NCBI GenBank assembly: GCA_023129675.1
Contig: JAGMBM010000059.1
Location: 1 to 7,486 of the forward strand
Length of the DNA: 7,486 nucleotides
Direction of reading: 5' to 3'
Source: Hadesarchaea archaeon
GTDB taxonomy: Archaea; Hadarchaeota; Hadarchaeia; Hadarchaeales; Hadarchaeaceae
The notes under the pieces were generated by a model that did no database searches, was not told where the DNA came from, and saw nothing but the letters and a program-made list of their open reading frames with translations. Below, in pieces: positions 1-5,151 of the stretch; position 1 is the stretch's first letter, and every line of letters starts with the position of its first letter. Both the position numbers and the translations under genes were made by a program.

Positions 1-357
1 CAGTGGCGCGACGAAAAGGCCGGAGAAGCTGTTGCTCGAGCAATCATGACCGCGGCGATCTCTTCGATGAAGTGTCGCCATGCTATAGGCCTCGGTGGCC
101 CACACTATGCCCCCCGCCACACCGACGTGGTCCTGCACACCGACGTTGGAGTAGGACACATCATCCCAAAGTACGCGAGCATTGATGAAGCGCTGCTCGA
201 GCGGGCGATTGTTCGCACCCGAGGGGGCATAGATCTGCTTGTACTCGACTGGAAGGGCATGAGCAGCGAACAGCGTCAGATTTCCCAGCGGGTTGCCAGC
301 AAGCTGAGCATTCAGGCATTGCGCCGGAGGGAAATCCTTTCCCAAGCAAAGGTTTAA
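1..357 (+). CDS. dtdA: D-aminoacyl-tRNA deacylase, archaeal DtdA (DTD2) type, 5'-truncated
   Basis: The reading frame is open from the first base, so the gene begins upstream of the window; 118 C-terminal residues are visible, a bit under half of the roughly 270 usual for the family. Members hydrolyse the ester bond of D-aminoacyl-tRNAs (for example D-Tyr-tRNA) in the cytoplasm and so keep D-amino acids out of protein synthesis. What identifies it is the pair of family blocks GLGGPHYAPRHTDVVL (residues 34-49 of the visible part) and VGHIIPKYA (55-63), which are characteristic of the archaeal/plant deacylase and absent from the unrelated bacterial Dtd. The segment before them, with WRDEKAGEAVARAI, is the expected helix. 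The ATG at 46 is internal to this conserved region and is not the start. The stop TAA lies 48 bases before ftsZ. The gene looks intact as far as it is visible. Family assignment is firm; exact substrate range is inferred. Confidence 0.9.
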   Translation, partial: QWRDEKAGEAVARAIMTAAISSMKCRHAIGLGGPHYAPRHTDVVLHTDVGVGHIIPKYASIDEALLERAIVRTRGGIDLLVLDWKGMSSEQRQISQRVASKLSIQALRRREILSQAKV

Positions 358-360
358 ATT
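345..360 (+). promoter_or_regulatory. Candidate archaeal promoter (BRE/TATA) for ftsZ
   Basis: A purine-rich BRE-like stretch GCAAAGG is followed directly by TTTAAATT at 353-360, which overlaps the dtdA stop codon. A start of transcription about 25 bases downstream would fall near 380-385 and leave a leader of about 20 bases containing the ftsZ ribosome binding site. Position and composition fit an archaeal promoter; nothing else proves it. Confidence 0.35.
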
Positions 361-392
361 AACTCGAGGGAAATTTAGCAATGTAAGTGATA

Positions 393-400
393 AAGGGGGA
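393..400 (+). promoter_or_regulatory. Ribosome binding site that fixes the TTG start of ftsZ
   Basis: AAGGGGGA ends five bases before the TTG at 406. An in-frame TAA at 391-393 closes the frame just upstream, and no ATG precedes the conserved GTPase core, so this site selects the TTG. An in-frame GTG at 427 is the only nearby alternative and has no comparable site. Confidence 0.6.
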
Positions 401-405
401 TTTGT

Positions 406-1545
406 TTGCGGAAGGCTGAGTCGGCTGTGTTCACCCCTGAAACGGGATTTGAACTCACGAAGCCGGGAATTTCGCCCGTCGCTAGGGTCAAGGCGCCCGA
501 GGCGGTTGCCACGCTTACCAACGAAGAGCTCGAACAGGTTTTACAACAGGCGCAGGCTCGGATTGCCATCGTCGGTTGCGGCGGCGCAGGTTGCAACACC
601 ATCTCTCGCATGATGGGGATTGGCATCCAGGGCGCTGAGACGATAGGTCTCAATACCGATGCTCAAGACCTGCTCTACACGACTGCCGATCGAAAAATCC
701 TCATTGGGCGCGATATAACGGGCGGCCTCGGAGCTGGCAACGACCCGGAGAGGGGAGAAGCCGCCGCGCGTGAGGATGAATCGATTGTGAAGGATCATAT
801 CTATGGCACCAATATGGTCTTCGTGACCTGCGGTCTAGGAGGGGGGACTGGGACCGGTGCGGTACCAGTCGTGGCAGAGATCGCCAAAAAGCTCGGGGTG
901 CTAACCGTCGGCGTCGTGACCCTGCCGTTCACCGTCGAGGGGACGCGCCGGAGGATGAACGCCGAACGGGGGCTCATGCGCCTGCGGGATGTCGCTGACA
1001 CGGTAGTTGTGATCCCTAACGACAAGTTGCTCCAGCTTGCGCCAGACCTTCCTATAGGCGCGGCATTCAAGGTAGCCGATCAACTCCTGATGGATGCGAT
1101 CAAGGGGATAACGGAGATGATCACAAAACCCGGGCTCATCAACCTAGATTTCTCCGACGTGCGCGCGGTGCTCCAGAACGGCGGGGTGGCGATGTTAGGC
1201 ATTGGCGAATCAGACACCGACAATCGCGCCAAGGAGGCCGTCGAGGAGGCGTTGACCAGCCCGCTGCTAGACGTCGACATCACCGGGGCAAAAGGAGCGC
1301 TCGTGAACGTGGTCGGGAGCCGTGACATGACGCTTGAGGAGGCGGAGCGGATAGTCTCCCAAGTCTCCGAGTGCTTAGACCCAGAGGCTCAAATCATTTG
1401 GGGCGCGCAGATCTCTGAGGATTTGAAGAACGAGGTGCGGGTAATGGTCGTGCTCTCTGGCGTCCATTCACCCTACGCGCTTGGCCCGGGCGAGCAACCC
1501 CCGCAGGTGGGCGGGCCCACCGATCTCGGATTGGAGTCCTTGTAA
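406..1545 (+). CDS. ftsZ: Cell division GTPase FtsZ (FtsZ1 type)
   Basis: This is the tubulin-family GTPase that polymerises into the cytokinetic ring at mid-cell; in archaea FtsZ1 acts as a scaffold for division together with FtsZ2. The 379 residues show an N-terminal extension of about 50, then the nucleotide-binding start GCGGAGCN (57-64), NTDAQDLL (83-90), the tubulin signature GGGTGTG (145-151), and the synergy loop NLDFSD with Asn246, Asp248 and Asp251, the acidic residues that complete the GTPase site of the neighbouring subunit. The C-terminal domain includes SPLLDVDITGAKGAL (285-299) and ends in a short Gly/Pro-rich tail from about 352. The acidic loop and signature are complete, so it should be an active GTPase. 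Assignment to FtsZ1 rests on the NTDAQDLL and LITK/MITK-like context, overall resemblance to methanogen FtsZ1, and the secE-spt5 neighbourhood. The start is TTG (see the site at 393). The stop touches the secE start, so the two are almost certainly co-transcribed. Confidence 0.97.
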   Translation: MRKAESAVFTPETGFELTKPGISPVARVKAPEAVATLTNEELEQVLQQAQARIAIVGCGGAGCNTISRMMGIGIQGAETIGLNTDAQDLLYTTADRKILIGRDITGGLGAGNDPERGEAAAREDESIVKDHIYGTNMVFVTCGLGGGTGTGAVPVVAEIAKKLGVLTVGVVTLPFTVEGTRRRMNAERGLMRLRDVADTVVVIPNDKLLQLAPDLPIGAAFKVADQLLMDAIKGITEMITKPGLINLDFSDVRAVLQNGGVAMLGIGESDTDNRAKEAVEEALTSPLLDVDITGAKGALVNVVGSRDMTLEEAERIVSQVSECLDPEAQIIWGAQISEDLKNEVRVMVVLSGVHSPYALGPGEQPPQVGGPTDLGLESL

Positions 1546-1719
1546 ATGCACAGGTTTTTCTCGAACTGTAAGCGAGTGCTACGGATAGCACGGAAGCCGG
1601 ACAAAAATGAATACCTACAGGTGGCGAAAATCACCGGGCTTGGGATTACACTCATAGGTTTTATTGGGTTCCTGATATTACTCGTCGGCGTTTTCCTAGG
1701 CACGACGACAGTCCCGTAA
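1546..1719 (+). CDS. secE: Preprotein translocase subunit SecE (Sec61-gamma)
   Basis: This small gene encodes 57 residues. SecE is the essential clamp subunit of the SecYEG/Sec61 channel that passes proteins through or into the cytoplasmic membrane. The protein has the archaeal layout: a short amphipathic cytoplasmic helix with [19 protein letters not shown] (10-28), where the R-KPD--EY core is the family hallmark, then one membrane span of about 20 residues ([20 protein letters not shown], 32-51), and a five- or six-residue tail. The ATG is the base immediately after the ftsZ TAA, in the same frame, and GGAG at 1533-1536 inside ftsZ can serve as ribosome binding site. Its own stop lies nine bases before spt5. 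Placement beside spt5 mirrors the secE-nusG pairing known in bacteria and archaea. The length is normal for archaeal SecE. Confidence 0.93.
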   Translation: MHRFFSNCKRVLRIARKPDKNEYLQVAKITGLGITLIGFIGFLILLVGVFLGTTTVP

Positions 1720-1728
1720 GGTGATGGG

Positions 1729-2208
1729 ATGGAGGAAGTCCAGAAGCCGACCGTATTCGCTGTCCGTTCAACCATAGGTCAAGAGAAGAACACCACAGAC
1801 ATGATTGCTACGCGCGCGAAAAATTTTAACTTACCAATCAAGGTCGTGCTCGCGCCCCCTGGGATAAGGGGCTATATATTTGTCGAGGCCATAGGCAAAT
1901 CCACCGTGGAGCAAGCACGAGTCGGGATCAAGCACGCGAGGGGTGTCGTCTCGGGGGAAATCCCGATGGGCGAGGTCGAGCACTTTCTCGTGCCGAAGCC
2001 TGTCGTCGTGGGCATGGAGATCGGTGACATCATCGAACTCACCTCAGGTCCCTTCCGAGGGGAGCGCGCAAGAATAATCCGTATCGATGAACCGAAGGAG
2101 GAGGTCACCGTCGAGCTCTTCGAGGCAACCGTGCCGATCCCGGTCACGGTTCGGGGCGACTTTGTGAAGGTGATTCAGAAAAAAGAAAAGGAGGAGGGTG
2201 CTGAGTGA
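1729..2208 (+). CDS. spt5: Transcription elongation factor Spt5 (NusG homologue)
   Basis: Spt5 binds the RNA polymerase clamp across the DNA cleft, usually as a heterodimer with Spt4 (Spt4 is not in the window), and raises processivity; its KOW domain can contact ribosomal protein uS10 and so link transcription with translation. The 159 residues contain an NGN domain (about 7-88: VFAVRSTIGQEKNTTDM at the start, GYIFVEA at 48-54 in its core) and one KOW domain (about 96-145, with EIGDIIELTSGPFRGERA at 97-114). The acidic-basic tail KKEKEEGAE is short. Length and two-domain form are typical of archaea. AAGGTGAT at 1718-1725, overlapping the secE stop, is a strong match to the 16S rRNA 3' end and supports the ATG at 1729. 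The last four bases, GTGA, overlap the next start, so translation of the two is probably coupled. Confidence 0.95.
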   Translation: MEEVQKPTVFAVRSTIGQEKNTTDMIATRAKNFNLPIKVVLAPPGIRGYIFVEAIGKSTVEQARVGIKHARGVVSGEIPMGEVEHFLVPKPVVVGMEIGDIIELTSGPFRGERARIIRIDEPKEEVTVELFEATVPIPVTVRGDFVKVIQKKEKEEGAE

Positions 2209-2495
2209 AAGCAAGCGATGTAAAGCCGGAAATGCGACGCGTCGATCTAGACCTGAAAATCGTCGAGATCGAGGAACCACGCTCGTACGTCAGCCGGACC
2301 GGGAAAGAGGGCAGGGTGACCACCGCGATCGGGGAGGACGACTCGGGGCGTGTAAAGGTCTCACTCTGGGACAATGATATCGATCGCGTCAAGGTCGGTA
2401 ACACGGTCCAGATCCGTAACGGCTATGCGAGACTCTTCCGCGACGAGGTCCACGTCAGTGCGGGCATGTACGGCAAGCTTGAAGTCACCGAATAG
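2205..2495 (+). CDS. Single OB-fold ssDNA-binding protein of the RPA/archaeal SSB type
   Basis: The 96 residues form one OB fold of the RPA DNA-binding-domain family: PEMRRVDLDLKIVEIEEPRSY (9-29) gives the first strands, RTGKEGRVTTAIGEDDSGRVKVSLWDND (31-58) the central strands with the conserved Trp55, and GNTVQIRNGYARLFRDEVHVSAG (65-87) the closing strands. Such proteins bind single-stranded nucleic acid through aromatic and basic residues in the barrel; Sulfolobus SSB is a one-fold relative with an added acidic tail. Here the protein ends right after the fold, with no zinc finger and no acidic tail, so it is either a minimal SSB or a subunit of a larger RPA. The GTG start overlaps the spt5 stop (GTGA), preceded by a strong GGAGGAGG at 2190-2197. 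It sits between spt5 and L11, an uncommon place. Fold assignment is firm; whether it acts in replication, repair or transcription cannot be told from the sequence. Confidence 0.82.
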   Translation: MKASDVKPEMRRVDLDLKIVEIEEPRSYVSRTGKEGRVTTAIGEDDSGRVKVSLWDNDIDRVKVGNTVQIRNGYARLFRDEVHVSAGMYGKLEVTE

Positions 2496-2508
2496 TCGGC
2501 TGCACCAC

Positions 2509-2524
2509 AGCGCTTTTTAGCGCT
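2509..2524. promoter_or_regulatory. Inverted repeat AGCGCT-TTTT-AGCGCT; possible promoter or terminator before L11
   Basis: Two perfect copies of the self-complementary AGCGCT flank four T residues in the only sizeable gap of the cluster (2496-2569). In RNA this could form a six-pair hairpin with a UUUU loop. In DNA the CTTTTTAG core could be a weak TATA element, placing a transcription start near 2540 and leaving a leader of about 30 bases for L11. A T-rich archaeal termination signal is the other reading. The sequence cannot decide between these. Confidence 0.35.
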
Positions 2525-2557
2525 TGAAGCCTACTTTTGAGAGAATTACACTCGGGT

Positions 2558-2564
2558 AAGGTAG
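2558..2564 (+). promoter_or_regulatory. Ribosome binding site supporting the ATG start of L11
   Basis: AAGGTAG ends five bases before the ATG at 2570 and resembles the AGGTGA sites of neighbouring genes. The upstream TTG at 2537, in frame, has no such site and would add 11 residues not found in L11 proteins. Confidence 0.5.
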
Positions 2565-2569
2565 TCGGG

Positions 2570-3046
2570 ATGAAATCGAGGGTTAAGATATTAGTCGAAG
2601 GTGGGAAAGCCAGTCCCGGGCCGCCTCTGGGCCCAGCCTTGGGGCCGCTCGGCATCAACATCGGGCAGGTAGTAGCGAAGATCAACGAGCAGACCGCTAC
2701 ATTCGAGGGCATGAAGGTCCCGGTGAGCGTAATCGTGGACAAGAAGACCAAGCAATTCGAGATTGAGGTTGGTTCACCACCCATAGCCGCGCTGGTCAAA
2801 AAGAAGCTGGGTCTAGAGAAGGGGGCGAAGACCTCAGGCACGGAAGTCGTCGGGAACCTCACCCTAGCCCAAGCGGTCGAAATCGCGAAGCTGAAGGTTG
2901 AGGGCACGCTGGCCAAGGGGCTGAAGGCTGCGGTCAAGGAGGTCCTCGGGACATGCGTGAGCATGGGCGTGACAGTCGAGGGGAAGGACGCCCGCGAGGT
3001 ACAACGCGAAGTAGACGAAGGAAAACATGACGAGGTGTTAAAGTAA
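2570..3046 (+). CDS. rpl11: Large-subunit ribosomal protein L11 (uL11)
   Basis: L11 binds the 58-nucleotide GTPase-associated region of 23S rRNA at the base of the L12 stalk and helps elongation factors act on the ribosome. The 158 residues match the archaeal family: the N-terminal domain starts [20 protein letters not shown] and continues with the conserved [11 protein letters not shown] (21-31), whose proline-rich stretch faces the factor site; the C-terminal rRNA-binding domain has VVGNLTL (93-99), a helix rich in Ala/Lys, and the signature [17 protein letters not shown] (124-140). I place the start at the ATG at 2570 because archaeal L11 begins two to five residues before the [12 protein letters not shown] strand and because of the binding site just upstream. 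The stop overlaps the L1 start as TAATG, indicating coupled translation. Confidence 0.96.
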   Translation: MKSRVKILVEGGKASPGPPLGPALGPLGINIGQVVAKINEQTATFEGMKVPVSVIVDKKTKQFEIEVGSPPIAALVKKKLGLEKGAKTSGTEVVGNLTLAQAVEIAKLKVEGTLAKGLKAAVKEVLGTCVSMGVTVEGKDAREVQREVDEGKHDEVLK

Positions 3047-3693
3047 TGCCGGTCTCCAGCGAAAACTTGCTAAAGGCAATCAAGGCGATGAGGGAGAGCA
3101 ACCCGCAGCGAAAATTCGCGCAGGGTGTCGACCTATCGATCAACCTGAGGGACATCGACCCGAAGAAACCAGAGGGGCGCATCGACCTGGACATTACTCT
3201 CCCCCACGAAGTCGGCAAGCCGCATAAAGTCTGCATTTTCGGGGAGGGGGAGCTCGCGCGTCGGGCACGTGATGCCGGTGCAGACCTCGTGCTTGGACGC
3301 GCGGATATAGAGACCCTCCAGCGGGAGCGAAAGCGGGCGAAGAAGCTGGCCGACGAATTTCACTTTTTCCTCGCTCAAGCCGATTTAATGGTCAGGATAG
3401 GTAAAGCGCTCGGACCTGTGCTGGGGCCAAAGGGAAAAATGCCGAAACCAATCCCACCCACGGCCGACCCGAAGCCACTCATTGAGCACCTAAAGAAAAC
3501 CTTGAAAGTGCGAACGAAAAACCAACCGACCCTGCACGCTCACATCGGTGTTGAAAACATGAGCGATGAGGAACTCGCTGTGAATGCGCGGGCAGTACTC
3601 GATGCGGTCGAACACAGGCTGGAGGGCCTCAGCAAGGTTCGGTCGATCCACCTCAAGACGACGATGGGGAAACCAGTGAGGGTCGAGGTGTGA
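3046..3693 (+). CDS. rpl1: Large-subunit ribosomal protein L1 (uL1)
   Basis: L1 forms the mobile E-site stalk that helps move deacylated tRNA out of the ribosome, and in methanogens it also represses its own mRNA. The 215 residues have the two-domain layout: domain I is made from both ends (FAQGVDLSINLRDIDPKK at 24-41, and KVRSIHLKTTMGKPVRVEV at 197-215), and the Rossmann-like domain II lies between. The family signature IGKALGPVLGPKGKMPKP is complete at 118-135. Length is typical for archaea (about 210-220). The ATG shares its A with the L11 stop, with GAGGTG at 3032-3037 inside the end of L11 as binding site. The segment 3085-3120, where Methanococcus L1 mRNA carries its repressor site, has some pairing potential here but no clear match. 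Confidence 0.97.
   Translation: MPVSSENLLKAIKAMRESNPQRKFAQGVDLSINLRDIDPKKPEGRIDLDITLPHEVGKPHKVCIFGEGELARRARDAGADLVLGRADIETLQRERKRAKKLADEFHFFLAQADLMVRIGKALGPVLGPKGKMPKPIPPTADPKPLIEHLKKTLKVRTKNQPTLHAHIGVENMSDEELAVNARAVLDAVEHRLEGLSKVRSIHLKTTMGKPVRVEV
3685..3690 (+). promoter_or_regulatory. Ribosome binding site that favours the ATG start of L10
   Basis: GAGGTG lies five bases before the ATG at 3696. The other possible start, GTG at 3690-3692, begins on the last base of this site and would have no binding site of its own at the right distance. Confidence 0.5.
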
Positions 3694-3695
3694 GA

Positions 3696-4700
3696 ATGAC
3701 TGTAAAAGCTGAACGAGTTGCACTTTGGAAGCAGGAAGTCGTCGGCGAGCTTGTCGAGAAACTCGAACGCTACCCGGTGGTTGGGATGCTCGACATCGCG
3801 GACCTCCCTGCCGCGCAGTTCCAACAGATGCGCCGGAAGCTGCGGGAGCAGGCAGAAATCATCGTATCCAAGAACACCTTGCTGAAGCTCTCGCTCGAGC
3901 AAGCGGCCGAGCGGAAGGATCCCAAGCTCGAGGAGTTGATCGACCACCTGAGCGGCCCAACTGCCCTAATCCTCGCCCACCTGAACCCTTTCAAGCTCAA
4001 CAAAATCCTCCGCGAGAGCAAGATCAATGCCCCCGCGAAGCCGGGCTCCCGTTCCCCTCACGATATCGTAATCCCTGCCGGGGAAACCGACTTCGCCCCG
4101 GGGCCCGTAGTCGGGGACCTCCAGCGTGTCGGGGTCAAGGCTAGAATCCAAGCGGGAAAGGTCGTCATCCTTGAGGACTGCCCGATCCTGAAGGAGGGAG
4201 ACGTGATATCGAAGGAAGTCGCCGACGCCCTTGCGAAGTTTGGAATCATGCCGCTCGAGCTCGGGCTGAAGCTCCGGGTCGTTTATGAGGCCGGCATGGT
4301 GTTTTCTGGTGAAGTTCTAGAGATAGACGAAAAGCGGGTCATTGGGCAGGTCCAAGAAGCCAGCGTGAGCGCCCTGAACCTCGCGGTGAACGTGAACTAC
4401 CCGACCTCCGTGACTATCAGCCTAATAATCGTGAAGGCGAGCGCCGCCGCTCAGAACCTAGCACTGAACGTCTGCCTACCTGTCTCCCAAATCATGCCCG
4501 TGCTGCTGGCTCGCTCCAGCGTAGAAATGCTGGGCCTTGCAGCGGCTGTGGGTGCGAAGGATCCGCGTGCGCTGGACGAGGAGCTAATGAAAATGTTGGG
4601 AGTGGAGCCTCCTGCGGAGGCCAAGCCGGAGGAGAAACCCAAAGAGGAACCCAAGCCCGAGACAAAGCCAGAAGAAAAGCCTAAAGAGGGAGAAAAGTAA
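3696..4700 (+). CDS. rpl10: Large-subunit ribosomal protein L10 (P0, uL10) with a Pro/Glu/Lys tail lacking the usual end motif
   Basis: L10/P0 anchors the stalk to 23S rRNA next to L11 and carries several L12 dimers along its C-terminal spine. The 334 residues begin with the rRNA-binding domain (about 1-105: YPVVGMLDIADLPAAQFQQM at 26-45, SKNTLLK at 58-64), followed by the archaeal/eukaryotic insertion domain (about 108-185: IPAGETDFAPGPVVGDLQ at 126-143). The Ala/Leu/Val-rich helices after about 220 are the L12-binding spine. From about 304 a hydrophilic tail holds two copies of KPEEKPKE (310-317 and 324-331). The protein then stops. Archaeal P0 normally ends, like L12, with an acidic stretch and a GLGALFG-type motif that recruits translation factors; none is present here, and none appears in the other two frames before L12. 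I prefer the ATG at 3696 to the GTG at 3690. Two bases separate it from the L1 stop. Confidence 0.95.
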   Translation: MTVKAERVALWKQEVVGELVEKLERYPVVGMLDIADLPAAQFQQMRRKLREQAEIIVSKNTLLKLSLEQAAERKDPKLEELIDHLSGPTALILAHLNPFKLNKILRESKINAPAKPGSRSPHDIVIPAGETDFAPGPVVGDLQRVGVKARIQAGKVVILEDCPILKEGDVISKEVADALAKFGIMPLELGLKLRVVYEAGMVFSGEVLEIDEKRVIGQVQEASVSALNLAVNVNYPTSVTISLIIVKASAAAQNLALNVCLPVSQIMPVLLARSSVEMLGLAAAVGAKDPRALDEELMKMLGVEPPAEAKPEEKPKEEPKPETKPEEKPKEGEK

Positions 4701-4745
4701 GGATAAATGTCAAGATGCGCCATTCGAACGATGGAGGTATAACAA

Positions 4746-5042
4746 ATGGAATATGTCTACGCCTCGCTCGTGCTGCATGCGGCTGGAAAGAAAGTGGACG
4801 AGGCAGGGCTAGCGAACATTCTAAAAGCAGCGGGAGCTCAGGTGGACGAAGCCCGGGTTAAGGCAATGGTTGCAGCACTTGAGGGAGTAAACATCGACGA
4901 GGCGATCAAGAGTGCGGCAGTCCCAGCGGTAGCTGCACCTGCGGCGGCTCCAGCAAAGGCTGAGAAAAAGAAGGAAGAGAAGAAAGTCGAAGAGGAGAAG
5001 GAAGAGGAAGCCTTGGCCGGCCTTGGCGCGCTGTTCGGGTAA
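4746..5042 (+). CDS. rpl12: Large-subunit ribosomal protein L12 (archaeal P1 type)
   Basis: This is the stalk protein that forms dimers on L10 and brings GTP-bound elongation and initiation factors to the ribosome. Its 98 residues are standard for archaea: an N-terminal dimerisation and L10-binding domain of about 58 residues starting [19 protein letters not shown], with [17 protein letters not shown] (38-54); an Ala/Pro hinge (59-70); a highly charged Lys/Glu stretch (71-88); and the intact factor-binding end [10 protein letters not shown] (89-98). It is unrelated in sequence to bacterial L7/L12. The ATG has a strong GGAGGT at 4733-4738, seven bases upstream, in the 45-base gap after L10, which fits the need for several L12 copies per ribosome. 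It is the last gene of the cluster. Confidence 0.97.
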   Translation: MEYVYASLVLHAAGKKVDEAGLANILKAAGAQVDEARVKAMVAALEGVNIDEAIKSAAVPAVAAPAAAPAKAEKKKEEKKVEEEKEEEALAGLGALFG

Positions 5043-5074
5043 AGCCCAACCTTAATCTGATATAGCGAAGATGA

Positions 5075-5095
5075 TATCGTTGGACAGCTACGATA
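5075..5095 (+). terminator. Weak candidate terminator after L12
   Basis: TATCGT and ACGATA form a perfect six-pair stem with a nine-base loop, followed by AAGTTT. An overlapping alternative, GATAT (5059-5063) with ATATC (5074-5078), is also possible. The T tract is short, so a strong signal of either bacterial or archaeal type is not evident, but some end of transcription is expected here between the ribosomal genes and the separate DUF3160 gene. Confidence 0.3.
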
Positions 5096-5107
5096 AGTTT
5101 CAAATGT

Positions 5108-5122
5108 GAACCAAATTTTAAA
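5108..5122 (+). promoter_or_regulatory. Candidate archaeal promoter (BRE/TATA) for the DUF3160 gene
   Basis: GAACCAAATTTTAAA combines a purine/A-rich BRE-like part with a TTTTAAA box centred near 5118. A transcription start about 25-27 bases downstream would fall near 5143-5147, just ahead of the ATG at 5152, giving a very short or no leader. The A of the upstream ATG at 5122 belongs to this box, which argues against that codon being the start. Confidence 0.45.
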
Positions 5123-5151
5123 TGCCCAAAAAATACTGTTTAAACGATGGA

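Noticed and set aside
3..185. Arg-rich open frame overlapping dtdA in another frame
   Set aside because: It lies in a wrong frame over clear deacylase motifs and has no recognisable domain.
46..357. Reading dtdA as a complete 103-residue gene starting at the ATG at 46
   Set aside because: The frame is open to the window edge and the residues before the ATG continue the family pattern, so this is the C-terminal part of a longer gene.
2537..2572. TTG at 2537 as the L11 start
   Set aside because: It adds 11 residues absent from L11 proteins and has no ribosome binding site, while the ATG at 2570 has one.
2485..2964. 159-codon open frame on the minus strand opposite L11
   Set aside because: It mirrors a strongly coding, G+C-rich gene; its product has no recognisable motif and there is no plausible start site.
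3690..3698. GTG at 3690 as the L10 start, overlapping the L1 stop as GTGA
   Set aside because: It would consume the GAGGTG that serves the ATG at 3696. It remains possible because the same overlap type is used between spt5 and the OB-fold gene.
3725..4144. 139-codon + strand open frame inside L10
   Set aside because: Arg/Pro-rich shadow frame typical of G+C-rich DNA over the conserved P0 domains.
4611..4698. Mobile element or expanded tandem DNA repeat in the L10 tail
   Set aside because: The repeat is at protein level only; the DNA copies differ at most third positions and there are no flanking duplications.
4720..4734. Hairpin CCATT-CGAAC-GATGG just before L12 that touches its ribosome binding site
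   Set aside because: Four good pairs plus one wobble are too weak to claim translational control.
5043..5151. Insertion-sequence ends or att site bordering the low-G+C DUF3160 gene
   Set aside because: I found no tRNA, integrase, terminal inverted repeats or target duplications on either side, so transfer is supported by composition only.
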